Under the pieces are notes generated by a model that was given only the letters and a program-made list of their open reading frames with translations, had not been told where the DNA came from and ran no database searches. A stretch of 53,649 nt of DNA from Roseburia sp. (GTDB lineage Bacteria > Bacillota > Clostridia > Lachnospirales > Lachnospiraceae). The DNA is taken from NCBI GenBank assembly GCA_023664725.1, contig JAMPFA010000002.1, positions 65,288-118,936 of the forward strand, written 5' to 3'. The position numbers were made by a program, and so were the translations under genes. Positions 17,451-26,154 of this stretch are shown in pieces (positions within the stretch are counted from its first letter, which is position 1; the number at the start of each line of letters is the position of its first letter).

Positions 17451-17749
17451 GTAAGATCATCTCCTGTTATCAGGGCAGCACAGGAAAAGAGAGAAAGGTA
17501 CTGTCAGGTTATCTGATAACCCCCGGGAGGGATGGAGGAGGTTTTTATCTTTGGCCGGAGCCTGTCAGCAGGCTGCAGGAAGGAACGTTTTGGAACTGTC
17601 TTTTGATGCGTGCATAGAGAAGGGAGATGAGGGATCCCAGACTGTAGGAAGAATAGGGGACAATGATTGAGGGGAGGAGAGCATGGGAGTGTCTGCAGGA
17701 GAGGTATTTGAGAGAGCGGACGGATATGTGATGATCGCATACAGTCCTA
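17451..17749. other. Accessory stretch without a recognisable gene
   Basis: I see no supported gene here. A short + frame from 17683 reads MGVSAGEVFERADGYVMIAYSPI; its end resembles a common aldo/keto reductase segment, but it is too short to name. An antisense open frame covering 17545-18054 has an amino-acid make-up unlike a real protein (very rich in Phe and Leu) and lies over the Big2 fragment, so I do not count it. The stretch begins just behind the transposase start and may include its lost left end. Confidence 0.3.
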
Positions 17750-18004
17750 TCTAAGAGTAAAAAATCAGTTTCCGTAAAATTGAATAAGAAAAGCCTTTCA
17801 CGGAAAAAAGGAAAAAGATATTTTTTGAAAGCCACGTTAAAACCTGCAAATTCTACATATACGGTAAAGTGGAAAAGTTCCAATAAAAAGGTTGCATCAG
17901 TGGATTCGTATGGATGCCTAAAAGCGAAAAAGAAAGGAAAAACCACTGTTATGGTTACTGCAAAGAGTGGGAAAAAGGCATCTTGTAAGGTGACAGTAAA
18001 ATAA
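17750..18004 (+). pseudogene. Bacterial Ig-like (Big2) domain fragment
   Basis: The frame reads as a single C-terminal Big2 (BID_2) domain: SVSVKLNKKSL, then KATLKPANSTYTVKWKSSNK, VASVDSYG and a last strand KKASCKVTVK just before the stop. Such domains end large secreted surface proteins in Lachnospiraceae. No start codon with a ribosome binding site and no signal peptide are present, and the upstream frame is cut near 17750. It is the tail of a lost surface protein. The lysine-rich make-up is normal for these domains. Confidence 0.65.
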
Positions 18005-18041
18005 AGGCAAAAGTAAAGATTAAGATAAAATAGCCAGCAGC

Positions 18042-18069
18042 TTGAAAAAGCCATTAATTCTGCTATAAT
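18042..18069 (+). promoter_or_regulatory. Promoter of the broken Uma2 gene
   Basis: TTGAAA (18042-18047) and TATAAT (18064-18069) are 16 bases apart. It stands directly before the Uma2 fragment and could still serve the small gene at 18438. Confidence 0.5.
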
Positions 18070-18098
18070 AAAATTACAATTTTGTAAGGGGTGATAAA

Positions 18099-18376
18099 AT
18101 GGATCTTCAGATATTTTAAGCCCACCAACAGAAAATTATGACCGTGGAGAGAAAAAATTGTACAGACAACAGGAAATTGATGAATATTGGATTGTTGACT
18201 GGCAAAAGAAAAAAGTTGAAATCTATAATCTTGATTATGACGAAAGTGGGGAACCACAATATTATTTGTGGGAAACAATTACCAAAGCGAATAAAGAAGA
18301 ATTGAAAATTGTTCATTTTCAAAATCTGAATATTACATTTGATAAATTATTTGCTGAGGTAGATTTGGAATATTAG
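18099..18376 (+). pseudogene. Uma2-family (DUF820) nuclease fragment
   Basis: The frame from about 18116 reads LSPPTENYDRGEKKLYRQQ, then EIDEYWIVDWQKKKVEIY, which is the C-terminal half of a Uma2-family PD-(D/E)XK nuclease. A start-like ATG with a GGGGTG site at 18099 reads MDLQIF and stops at once in another frame. So the gene has kept its promoter and start but lost its N-terminal half and its reading frame. A complete member, with the same EYWIVDP motif, is at 45901. Known members are predicted restriction-like endonucleases of uncertain role. Confidence 0.65.
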
Positions 18377-18437
18377 TGAGGCGGCCACAATTAATATATA
18401 ACCCAAATTAGAATAATAAAAAGACGGAGGTCATCTT

Positions 18438-18611
18438 ATGCCAAATAATGAAAAAGAATACGACGGATATTTATTTGATCAATTGACAATATTGGAACGT
18501 TTAGAGCGGATAGCAAAGAAAACGGATGCTCAAGAGGTTATGGAAGAAATTTCTATTATTAGAAAAGAAATTGAACGTAAATTGTATCGTCCTGGAAGTA
18601 AAGGCGAATAG
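18438..18611 (+). CDS. Small hypothetical protein, 57 residues
   Basis: This short gene has a strong GGAGG site 7 bases before its ATG and ends 38 bases before the second start choice of the AAA-ATPase gene. The product is acidic to neutral and helical, with no Cys and no membrane segment: it starts MPNNEKEYDGYLFDQL and contains LERLERIAKKTDAQEVMEE. I do not recognise a domain. The spacing suggests it is made from the same message as the ATPase/nuclease gene, or it is a leftover small gene that once followed Uma2. Confidence 0.6.
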   Translation: MPNNEKEYDGYLFDQLTILERLERIAKKTDAQEVMEEISIIRKEIERKLYRPGSKGE

Positions 18612-18649
18612 GGGAGTATGCCAATATGGCAGAAAGGGGAATACAGCAC

Positions 18650-20344
18650 ATGGCTAAGGCACTTCCAATCGGGATAGAATTTTATAAAGAAATGATTGAA
18701 AAACAATTTTATTATGTGGATAAAACATTAATGATAAAAGATATCCTGGACAGCGGTGCAAAGGTCAGCCTTTTCACCCGCCCAAGACGTTTCGGAAAGA
18801 CCCTGGCTCTTACCATGTTACAGACATTTTTTGAGGATGAACGTGACCGTGAGGGAAAGCCTGTGGATAACAGCCTCTATTTTGCCGGGAAAAAGATAGA
18901 ATCTGCCGGAGAAACTTATATGGAAAAAATGGGGCAGTATCCGGTGATTAACCTGACGTTAAAGTCGGCAAAACAGCCAACCTATGAGATGGCATACAGC
19001 GTTTTAAGAGACGAGATCAGGGAGGAGTTTCGCAGACACAAGTATGTGTGTGGATCAGATTGTTTAGATGAGGATGAGAAAAAGAAATTTTTGCAGATGA
19101 TAGAGGGTAAGGCAGAGGCAGGGGAATATGCAACCTCTCTGGCGTTTCTTTCCGTCTGTCTGAAAAAATATCACGGTAAAAACGTGGTCATCTTAATTGA
19201 CGAGTATGATGTTCCACTGGAAAATGCTTATTTTGAAAGATTTTATGATAGCATGATAAAGTTTGTCCGTTCTCTGTTTGAATCAGCGTTAAAGACAAAC
19301 ATCTGCCTGGAATTAGCGGTGATCACCGGATGCTTAAGGATCAGCAGGGAGAGCATTTTTACGGGGCTGAATAACCTGAAAGTGATTTCGATTCTGCGGG
19401 ATGACGCTGCGGAATGTTTTGGCTTTACCCCCGAGGAAGTGGAGGAGATGCTAAAAGCATATGGGAAGGGGAGCCGCACAGAGGAAGTGCGGGACTGGTA
19501 CGATGGCTATCTGTTTGGAGACACGGAAGTCTATAATCCCTGGAGCGTGATCAATTATGTGGATGAAAACAAGAATAAAAAGAATATTCTGCCCAAGCCT
19601 TACTGGTCCAACACTTCTTCCAACAGCATTGTCCGGGAGTTGATTGAGGAGGCAGATTTTGACACCAGAGGGGAGATAGAAAATCTTCTTGCCGGGGGAA
19701 CGATAGAGAAACAGATACATGAAGATATTACTTACGGAGATATCCACGAATCCCAGGATAATTTGTGGAACTTCTTGTTTTTTACCGGATATTTGAAAAA
19801 AGTGGGGGAGCGTTTTGAGTCGGACAATATTTATCTCACTATGACCATTCCAAACAGGGAAATCCGCTATGTGTATCAGAATTCCATTTTTACCTGGTTT
19901 GATAAAAAGGTAAAAACATCTGATAGAAAGCCGCTCTATGAGGCATTGCTGTCAGGTGACTGTTCTGCCATAGAAAAGATACTGAAAAAGCAGTTGATTG
20001 AGAGTATCAGTTTTTATGATGGGGGAGAGCAGTTTTACCATGGATTTATGGTGGGGATGCTGGGAGGATTAGGGACATACCACTTGAAATCAAACAGGGA
20101 AGCCGGGGACGGCAGGGCGGATCTTATCATGGAGCCTTTGGATGAAAATGACCCTGTGGTGATCCTGGAATTAAAAACGGCAGAAAAGTTTTCTCTGATG
20201 GAGGAGCGATGTGAGGCGGCTCTGAGACAGATTGAGGAGAAGCATTACGACGCCTGGTACAAAGAGATGGGATATGAGCATTATGTGAAATATGGTATTT
20301 CTTTTTGTAAAAAGTCTTTGAAGGTAAAGTCTGAATTAAATTGA
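18650..20344 (+). CDS. AAA-ATPase-like protein with C-terminal PD-(D/E)XK nuclease domain
   Basis: This protein of 564 residues has the N-terminal AAA-ATPase_like domain (PF09820): start LPIGIEFYKEMIE, YYVDKT, Walker A RPRRFGKT (44-51) and Walker B VVILIDEYD (178-186). The C-terminal PDDEXK_9 nuclease has the Asp in GRADLIM (near 488) and the E-x-K in VVILELK (503-509). All catalytic residues are present. An in-frame ATG at 18626 has an equally good GGGGAG site, but the paralogous stub at 34911 begins its protein close to the PIGIEFY motif, so I use 18650. The family is widespread in gut Firmicutes and Bacteroidetes and has no settled function; a role in DNA mobility or defence is only a guess. 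Confidence 0.85.
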   Translation: MAKALPIGIEFYKEMIEKQFYYVDKTLMIKDILDSGAKVSLFTRPRRFGKTLALTMLQTFFEDERDREGKPVDNSLYFAGKKIESAGETYMEKMGQYPVINLTLKSAKQPTYEMAYSVLRDEIREEFRRHKYVCGSDCLDEDEKKKFLQMIEGKAEAGEYATSLAFLSVCLKKYHGKNVVILIDEYDVPLENAYFERFYDSMIKFVRSLFESALKTNICLELAVITGCLRISRESIFTGLNNLKVISILRDDAAECFGFTPEEVEEMLKAYGKGSRTEEVRDWYDGYLFGDTEVYNPWSVINYVDENKNKKNILPKPYWSNTSSNSIVRELIEEADFDTRGEIENLLAGGTIEKQIHEDITYGDIHESQDNLWNFLFFTGYLKKVGERFESDNIYLTMTIPNREIRYVYQNSIFTWFDKKVKTSDRKPLYEALLSGDCSAIEKILKKQLIESISFYDGGEQFYHGFMVGMLGGLGTYHLKSNREAGDGRADLIMEPLDENDPVVILELKTAEKFSLMEERCEAALRQIEEKHYDAWYKEMGYEHYVKYGISFCKKSLKVKSELN

Positions 20345-20364
20345 CAGATAAATCAAATGGTAAA

Positions 20365-20702
20365 TCAGGAAAAGAAGTAGGAGCAGCCATATTTGATGCA
20401 GTCTGCAGCATGTGCCGGCAGCATATCAAAGGCAGGGTTTACAGAAAAAAGGATCATTCCAAGGTCTATGTAGTCTGTGCGCAGACGGTTTAGCAGATCT
20501 TTAAATGCCTCCTGGACTTTTTCCAGTTCACGGGTGTGCACATTTGATTCTGACATCCAGCAGTCTAAGATGTTGATCCCTGTCTGAGCGCAGTGGCAAT
20601 AATCTCCTTGACCTCCGCAGCATTATGACGCTCCAGCCATTCGGCGCCAAGGCCGATTTCGCTGACATTTAATCCGGTTTTTCCAAGTGCTCTGTATTTC
20701 AT
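20365..20702 (-). pseudogene. Aldo/keto reductase relic
   Basis: Read on the minus strand from the ATG at 20702, the start is MKYRALGKTGLNVSEIGLGAEW, the typical aldo/keto reductase N-terminus. It runs through ERHNAAEVKEIIATALRQG, loses frame, and resumes as MSESNVHTRELEKVQEAFKDLLNRLRTDYIDLGMI. Then it jumps to FSVNPAFDMLPAH and to an unrelated end. The catalytic Asp-Tyr-Lys-His set cannot be complete. At least one frameshift and two deletions are needed to explain it. It converges on the ATPase/nuclease gene, with its 3' end 20 bases from that stop. Confidence 0.75.
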
Positions 20703-20753
20703 ATAAGTGTCCTTCTTTTCATGCGAGAATTGCCTCTTTTCATTCTTTTTTGT

Positions 20754-20978
20754 CTAGTTTTTTTCATCTAATTTCTTTTCGTCTGATTCCTTCAGCCTTT
20801 TTTCCAGTTCCTCTTTGTCATAATTGTCCACTGCATACTGGCAGCACTGCAGTACCAAGGAGCTAAGTGAGATGCCCTCGTGTTCTGCAATGGCTTTTAA
20901 TGTATGAAACATGTCATCTGTAAAGCTTATGGTTCTGGGGATTTTGTCTTTACCGGTCTTTTTGTCAATCTTGAACAT
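20754..20978 (-). CDS. Small ribbon-helix-helix-like DNA-binding protein
   Basis: This 74-residue protein starts MFKIDKKTGKDKIPRTISFTDDM, followed by FHTLKAIAEHEGISLSSLVLQCCQYA. That is a short beta strand and two helices, as in Arc/CopG-type repressors, followed by a charged tail (Lys/Glu). I use the ATG at 20978, which has a strong GGAGGAG site; the frame is open to 21005. Proteins of this kind are often antitoxins or plasmid/transposon regulators, but no toxin gene is next to it. Function is not known. Confidence 0.65.
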   Translation of the reverse strand: MFKIDKKTGKDKIPRTISFTDDMFHTLKAIAEHEGISLSSLVLQCCQYAVDNYDKEELEKRLKESDEKKLDEKN

Positions 20979-21220
20979 ATTTCTCCTCCATAATAAAATT
21001 ATCAATATAAGTATATCAAATAAATACGCTTTTGTACATACCGCTTTTCAATTTTGTGTTCGAATTGCGTAACAAAAGTTTTTATGCTGAAAAATATACA
21101 TTTCCTATGGATAAAGACTAACCGACTTGCGGTTAAAAAGTAATGGAATTTGGGTTGCTTTTTATTCTGTATGTTTTAAAAATCTGTTGATATCATTTGA
21201 TAAAAACGGAGGTATAAAGC

Positions 21221-21553
21221 ATGGAGAAACAAAGAAAAGAGGCAAATATCCACATTGGAAAAAGACTGCGGGAGGCAAGAAATAACCTTGGGATCAATCA
21301 GGCAGAATTTGCTGCTGCCTTTGGCGTTTCGGAGGAGCATTACCGGAAATATGAATCCGGCGCAACAGGTCTGTCGGCGGATAAGCTTTTGATCTTGTAT
21401 AAAAAATATGGAATTGACCCCACGTATCTGATCACGGGACAGTGCATGAAAGATTTTGACATAGAATATTATATTGCAAATTGCAGCAGGGAGCAGCGCA
21501 ACGAGCTGTTTGACAGGATTTTGGTATATATGGGAAGGCTGATAAAGAAATAG
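21221..21553 (+). CDS. XRE-family helix-turn-helix regulator
   Basis: This 110-residue protein has a classic Cro/CI-type helix-turn-helix at about residues 12-66: IGKRLREARNNLGINQAEFA, then GVSEEHYRKYESG and a DKLLILYKKYGIDPTYLITG end. The C-terminal 40 residues are helical and may dimerise. A CGGAGG site precedes the ATG. It is not obviously tied to either neighbour; the divergent small regulator at 20978 is 240 bases away, and the AT-rich gap between them has no other gene. Confidence 0.8.
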   Translation: MEKQRKEANIHIGKRLREARNNLGINQAEFAAAFGVSEEHYRKYESGATGLSADKLLILYKKYGIDPTYLITGQCMKDFDIEYYIANCSREQRNELFDRILVYMGRLIKK

Positions 21554-21695
21554 CGGCGACTTTGGAAATATCTTCAAAAATCTCTTCCAATAGTAGGGGC
21601 TTCTGTGGTATCATACTTTCTATATATGCCGGAGGGTAAAGCTAAAGATCAGTCCGGCTGTATTCAGAAAGGAGACGGGATTTTCCCGAAGAGAA

Positions 21696-23096
21696 ATGGA
21701 AAAGAAGAGAAACTCATTTTCAGGCTCCCTGGGCTTTGTGCTTGCGGCGGCGGGCAGCGCAGTGGGGCTGGGCAATATATGGAGGTTCCCATATCTGGCG
21801 GCAAAAGACGGAGGAGGATTGTTTTTACTGATGTATCTAGTCCTGGCTTTGACTTTTGGGTTTACGCTGCTTGCCACGGAGGTTGCCATTGGAAGAAAGA
21901 CAAAGCAAAGCCCCCTGACGGCTTACGCAAAGCTGAAAGAGAACTGGGGATTTCTGGGAGTAGTGGCATCCTTGGTTCCTGTGATCATTATGCCTTATTA
22001 CTGTGTCATCGGGGGCTGGGTGGTAAAATATCTCCTGGCCTATCTCACCGGAGAGGGGACGAAGGCGGCGGAGGACGGATATTTCACAGGGTATATTTCC
22101 GGTGAAGTGGAGCCCATTATGTTGATGGCAGTCTTTTTGTTTATTGTGGCATTTATTATCTTTCGAGGGGTAAATAAAGGAATCGAGTCATCCTCCAAGA
22201 TTATTATGCCCCTGCTGATTCTGCTGGTGGTTGGGATCGCTGTATTTTCCATAACCATACACCATACGGACGAGGCGGGATTGACCAGAAACGGCCTGGA
22301 AGGATTAAAAGTCTATGTTGTCCCGGATCTGAAGGGGCTGACGCTGAAAGGATTTTTTACCGTTCTTTTGGATGCCATGGGCCAGCTGTTTTTCAGTCTC
22401 AGCGTTGCAATGGGGATTATGGTTGCATACGGTTCCTATGTGAGGGATGATGCTAACCTGGTGAAATCCATTAATCAGATTGAGATCTTTGACACCCTTG
22501 TGGCTTTTCTGGCAGGGGTTATGATTATTCCGGCAGTGTATACCTTTATGGGCAGGGAAGGGATGGCGGCTTCCGGCCCAAGCCTTATGTTTGTGTCACT
22601 GCCGAAAGTCTTTGCCTCTATGGGAAAAGTTGGAAATCTGATCGGTGCATTGTTTTTTGCTATGGTGTTGTTTGCGGCGATCACCAGCGCAGTCTCCGTG
22701 ATGGAGGCGGTGGTTTCCAGTATTATGGATAAATTTCATGTATCCCGCATAAAGGCGGCGTCTATTGAGACGGGAATTGCGCTGTTTGGGGGAATTGTGG
22801 TGTGTCTGGGGTATAACAGATTCTTTTTCGATATTGTTCTGCCAAATGGCGCCCATGCTCAGATTTTGGATATTATGGACTATATCAGCAACAACTGTCT
22901 GATGCCTTTGGTGGCCATTGGCACATGTGTTTTGATAGGATGGATTTTAAAACCGGATGTGGTCATTGATGAGGCGGAAAAGACCGGATGCAAGTTTGGG
23001 AGAAAAAATCTTTATATTATGATGATCCGCTATATTTCTCCGGTTTTGCTAGTGGTTCTTTTCCTGAAGTCAATGGGGATTTTAACTGTAATTTGA
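21696..23096 (+). CDS. Sodium-dependent transporter (NSS/SNF family)
   Basis: This 466-residue membrane protein has the family signature GSAVGLGNIWRFPY in the first membrane segment (about 19-32), and about 11 or 12 membrane segments in total, as in bacterial LeuT/TnaT-type carriers. It starts at the ATG in MEKKRNSFSGSLGF, preceded by GAGAA. These proteins bring amino acids or amines into the cell with sodium ions. The substrate cannot be told from the sequence. It is followed after 30 bases by cardiolipin synthase, so the two may share a message. Confidence 0.88.
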   Translation: MEKKRNSFSGSLGFVLAAAGSAVGLGNIWRFPYLAAKDGGGLFLLMYLVLALTFGFTLLATEVAIGRKTKQSPLTAYAKLKENWGFLGVVASLVPVIIMPYYCVIGGWVVKYLLAYLTGEGTKAAEDGYFTGYISGEVEPIMLMAVFLFIVAFIIFRGVNKGIESSSKIIMPLLILLVVGIAVFSITIHHTDEAGLTRNGLEGLKVYVVPDLKGLTLKGFFTVLLDAMGQLFFSLSVAMGIMVAYGSYVRDDANLVKSINQIEIFDTLVAFLAGVMIIPAVYTFMGREGMAASGPSLMFVSLPKVFASMGKVGNLIGALFFAMVLFAAITSAVSVMEAVVSSIMDKFHVSRIKAASIETGIALFGGIVVCLGYNRFFFDIVLPNGAHAQILDIMDYISNNCLMPLVAIGTCVLIGWILKPDVVIDEAEKTGCKFGRKNLYIMMIRYISPVLLVVLFLKSMGILTVI

Positions 23097-23126
23097 TAGA
23101 GATATTTTATAAAAGGTGGATAAATT

Positions 23127-24665
23127 ATGAGGGCGGAGAGCAAAGGAAATGTAAAAAACAGTGTGGGACGGTTGATATTTGCAGGGCTTGCATTCTGTCT
23201 GCAGACAGGGTGGATCGTGCTGATTTTCGTTCGATTGAATGCATATTCGGCAACCGTATCCCTGATCAGCAGTTTTCTGGCATTTTTTCTGGCGCTATGG
23301 GTTTACGGAAAACCCAGCAATGCGGCTTTTAAAATGCCCTGGATTATGCTAATCTTAGTGTTTCCGGTTTTGGGTATCTGCATTTACGGGCTTTTCGGGC
23401 ACAAAGAAGCTACCAAAAAGATCAGAGTAAAATTTAACAAGATACACAGTGAGCTTATGGGACATTTGCACCAAAAGCCGGAGGTGATGGAGGAACTGGA
23501 AAAGCAGGGATATGATGTGGCAAACCAGTTCCGGTATCTTTTCAATCATGAGGGGTATCCCCTGTACCGAAATACGGATGTAGAGTTTTACGGGGATGCG
23601 GCGGAGGGGTTAAAAGCCCAGCTTGCCGCAATAGAGAATGCAGAGCAGTTCATTTTTCTGGAATATTTTGCAATTGAGGAGGCCGAGGCTTTTGGGCAGC
23701 TCAGAGATGCTTTAGGGAAAAAGGCTGCCAAAGGAGTGGAGGTTCGGATTCTCTATGATGATGTGGGGAGCATTGGATTTATCACCCCGGAATTTATAAA
23801 GCGGATGGAAGCTCTTGGCATCCACTGTAAAGTCTTTAACCCGGTGCTGCCTGTGATGCAGATTTTTATGAATAACAGGAATCACAGGAAGATTATGGTG
23901 GTTGACGGAAAAGTAGGGTTTACCGGAGGGTATAACCTTGCGGATGAATATTTTAATATTACCCATCCTTACGGCCACTGGAAGGATACTGGGCTGAAAC
24001 TTACTGGGGAAGCGGTAAAAAGCCTGACAGAGATGTTTCTTGAAATGTGGGATCTCACGGAGAAATACCAGGAGGATTCTACGCCCTATCTAATGGATAC
24101 GTCCTACGTGGCAAAGGGAGACGGTTTTGTTCAACCCTATGCGGACGGACCCATGCAGGAGACGGTGGGGGAAAATGTGTATCTGAATGTGATCAAACAG
24201 GCAAATCATTACTTTTATGCTTCAACTCCCTATCTGATCATCAGCGATGAGATGATCAGAGAGCTTTGCATGGCGGCAGAGCGGGGGGTGGATGTGCGGA
24301 TCATTACCCCCGGGATACCGGACAAAAAGGTGGTCTTCCGGGTGACCCGGTCTTATTACGCAAGTCTCGTGCGCCACGGGGTACGGATTTATGAGTATAC
24401 TCCAGGGTTTATCCATGCAAAACAGACGGTGGCAGATACAAGGGTTGCCACGGTGGGAACTATCAATATGGATTACAGAAGCCTTTACCATCATTTTGAA
24501 AACGGAGTGCTTTTGTATGGATGTAAGGTGATTCCTGAGATTGAGAAAGATTTTCTTGAGACCTTTAAAAAATGCAGGGAGGTGACGGAGCAGTACAGGC
24601 AGGACAAGTTTACTGTGGTGACGGGGGTGGACTGTGTGTTAAGGCTGTTTGCGCCGTTGATGTGA
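23127..24665 (+). CDS. cls: Cardiolipin synthase
   Basis: This 512-residue phospholipase D-family membrane enzyme joins two phosphatidylglycerol molecules into cardiolipin. Two N-terminal membrane helices (about 12-80, the PLDc_N part) are followed by two catalytic HKD motifs: HRKIMVVD near residue 253 and HAKQTVAD near 431. Each is followed by the expected Gly-Gly-x-Asn or Gly-x-x-Asn segment (FTGGYNLAD, VGTINMDYRS). Length is normal. It follows the sodium transporter by 30 bases. Confidence 0.92.
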   Translation: MRAESKGNVKNSVGRLIFAGLAFCLQTGWIVLIFVRLNAYSATVSLISSFLAFFLALWVYGKPSNAAFKMPWIMLILVFPVLGICIYGLFGHKEATKKIRVKFNKIHSELMGHLHQKPEVMEELEKQGYDVANQFRYLFNHEGYPLYRNTDVEFYGDAAEGLKAQLAAIENAEQFIFLEYFAIEEAEAFGQLRDALGKKAAKGVEVRILYDDVGSIGFITPEFIKRMEALGIHCKVFNPVLPVMQIFMNNRNHRKIMVVDGKVGFTGGYNLADEYFNITHPYGHWKDTGLKLTGEAVKSLTEMFLEMWDLTEKYQEDSTPYLMDTSYVAKGDGFVQPYADGPMQETVGENVYLNVIKQANHYFYASTPYLIISDEMIRELCMAAERGVDVRIITPGIPDKKVVFRVTRSYYASLVRHGVRIYEYTPGFIHAKQTVADTRVATVGTINMDYRSLYHHFENGVLLYGCKVIPEIEKDFLETFKKCREVTEQYRQDKFTVVTGVDCVLRLFAPLM

Positions 24666-24710
24666 GATTTACTTTGTTACAATTTAAAGACACTGCATAT
24701 GAAATAGTAT

Positions 24711-24739
24711 TTGCATTGTATACAAATCTGTGGTACTAT
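24711..24739 (+). promoter_or_regulatory. Promoter upstream of panC
   Basis: TTGCAT (24711-24716) and TACTAT (24734-24739) are 17 bases apart. It lies 46 bases past the cls stop and 150 bases before panC. A terminator-like hairpin sits between it and panC. Confidence 0.5.
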
Positions 24740-24826
24740 GTGAGCGGACGGTATTCTTGCCTTATTATAGAAACTGTACCATTTATACATTACCATAGAA
24801 TCGATTTCACTATTACATTGTATATT

Positions 24827-24854
24827 TGGGCCGTTTCGGCCCATTTTTCATTTT
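24827..24854 (+). terminator. Terminator or attenuator hairpin before panC
   Basis: TGGGCCG and CGGCCCA form a perfect 7-bp stem with a TTT loop, followed at once by TTTTTCATTTT. It would end cls transcription. It also stands downstream of the 24711-24739 promoter, so it could attenuate panC or end a short RNA of about 105 bases. Confidence 0.8.
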
Positions 24855-24891
24855 AGGAAAGCGCACACTTTGGTGTAAAGGAGATTTTTGT

Positions 24892-25740
24892 ATGGAAATT
24901 ACAGGAAGCATAAAAGAGGTTAGAGAACGGGTAAAATTCTGGAGAAAACAGGGATTGTCCGTAGGGCTTGTGCCCACTATGGGCTATCTCCACGAGGGCC
25001 ACAAGAGTCTGATTGACCGGGCGGTGGCAGAAAATGACAAAGTGGTGGTCAGCGATTTTGTGAATCCCATTCAGTTTGGGGTAAATGAGGATCTTTCCAC
25101 CTATCCTAGGGATATTGAGGCGGACAAAAAACTCTGTGAAGAGGCAGGCGCAGATCTGATCTTTCATCCCACTCCGGAGGAGATGTATGCGCCGGACTTT
25201 TCCACCTATGTGGAGACACAGGGTGTCAGTGCAGGGCTTTGTGGAAAGACAAGGCCCACCCATTTTCGGGGAGTGTGTACCGTGGTGAGCAAACTGTTTT
25301 ATATTGTTATGCCGGACAAGGCTTATTTTGGGGAAAAAGATGCTCAGCAGCTTGCGGTGATAAGGCGCATGGTGCGGGATTTGAATATGGATATTGAGAT
25401 TGTGGGATGCCCCATTGTAAGGGAAGCGGACGGTCTTGCAAAGAGCTCCAGAAACACGTATTTGAGTGAAGAGGAGCGGAAGGCTGCCTTGGTGCTGTCA
25501 AAAGCTGTTTTTGCGGGAAAAGAGATGATGGAGCAGGGGGAGCGGAACAGCGAAAAAATCCTCTCCCATATGAAGTCCATTATTTCGGCGGAGCCTCTGG
25601 CGAAAATTGACTATGTGGAGATGGTGGATGCGGATTCCATTGAAACCATAGAGAGAGCAAAGGGCAGAGTGCTGACTGCCATGGCAGTGTATATCGGCAC
25701 CACAAGGCTTATCGATAATTTTATTTTTGAGTGTGAATAA
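24892..25740 (+). CDS. panC: Pantothenate synthetase
   Basis: This 282-residue enzyme joins pantoate and beta-alanine with ATP. Motifs are PTMGYLHEGHKSL (about 26-38, the HIGH-like nucleotide site), FVNPIQFG, GEKDAQQL (about 152-159) and a KSSRNTYLS segment that replaces KMS. I use the ATG at 24892, after AAAGGAG; the longer frame from 24826 would run through the hairpin before it. PanD, two genes' worth of chemistry earlier in the pathway, follows after 21 bases. No panB (ketopantoate hydroxymethyltransferase) is in the window. Confidence 0.95.
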   Translation: MEITGSIKEVRERVKFWRKQGLSVGLVPTMGYLHEGHKSLIDRAVAENDKVVVSDFVNPIQFGVNEDLSTYPRDIEADKKLCEEAGADLIFHPTPEEMYAPDFSTYVETQGVSAGLCGKTRPTHFRGVCTVVSKLFYIVMPDKAYFGEKDAQQLAVIRRMVRDLNMDIEIVGCPIVREADGLAKSSRNTYLSEEERKAALVLSKAVFAGKEMMEQGERNSEKILSHMKSIISAEPLAKIDYVEMVDADSIETIERAKGRVLTAMAVYIGTTRLIDNFIFECE

Positions 25741-25761
25741 TTTCAGATTTGGAGGGAAAAT

Positions 25762-26151
25762 ATGACACTGGAGATGTTAAAGAGCAAGATTCACCGTGCA
25801 GTAGTCACCCAGGCGGAGCTTAACTATGTGGGAAGTATCACTGTGGATGAGGCTCTGATGAAAGCTTCCGGGATCGTAGAGTATGAGAAGGTGCAGATTG
25901 CAGATGTGGACAACGGGGCAAGGTTTGAGACTTATGTGATCGCAGGGGAAGAGGGCAGTGGGATTATCTGCTTAAACGGTGCTGCAGCCCGTATGGTTTC
26001 CACTGGGGACAAAGTGATCATTATGAGTTACGCCCAGATGACTCCGGAGGAAGTGAAGGACAACCCGCCGAAAGTTGTGTTTGTGGATGAGAACAACAAG
26101 ATCACATCTGTGACCAGATATGAGAAGCACGGTGCGTTAAAAGAGGTTTAG
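25762..26151 (+). CDS. panD: Aspartate 1-decarboxylase (pyruvoyl enzyme)
   Basis: This 129-residue proenzyme makes beta-alanine from aspartate for PanC. It cuts itself between Gly24 and Ser25, and that pair is exactly in place in [12 protein letters not shown]. The pyruvoyl group forms on Ser25. The conserved Lys9-His11 start and NGAAAR near residue 72-77 are present. GGAGG precedes the ATG. It lies between panC and coaBC with very short gaps, so the three are one transcription unit for coenzyme A supply. Confidence 0.96.
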   Translation: MTLEMLKSKIHRAVVTQAELNYVGSITVDEALMKASGIVEYEKVQIADVDNGARFETYVIAGEEGSGIICLNGAAARMVSTGDKVIIMSYAQMTPEEVKDNPPKVVFVDENNKITSVTRYEKHGALKEV

Positions 26152-26154
26152 GTT

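Noticed and set aside
17545-18054. 169-codon minus-strand frame opposite the Big2 fragment
   Set aside because: Composition (very rich in Phe and Leu) is what the antisense of Lys/Glu-rich DNA gives; no motif, no start site; the + strand clearly codes for a Big2 domain.
23988-24250. Short + and - frames inside cls
   Set aside because: Shadows of the cardiolipin synthase gene; no motif or ribosome site.
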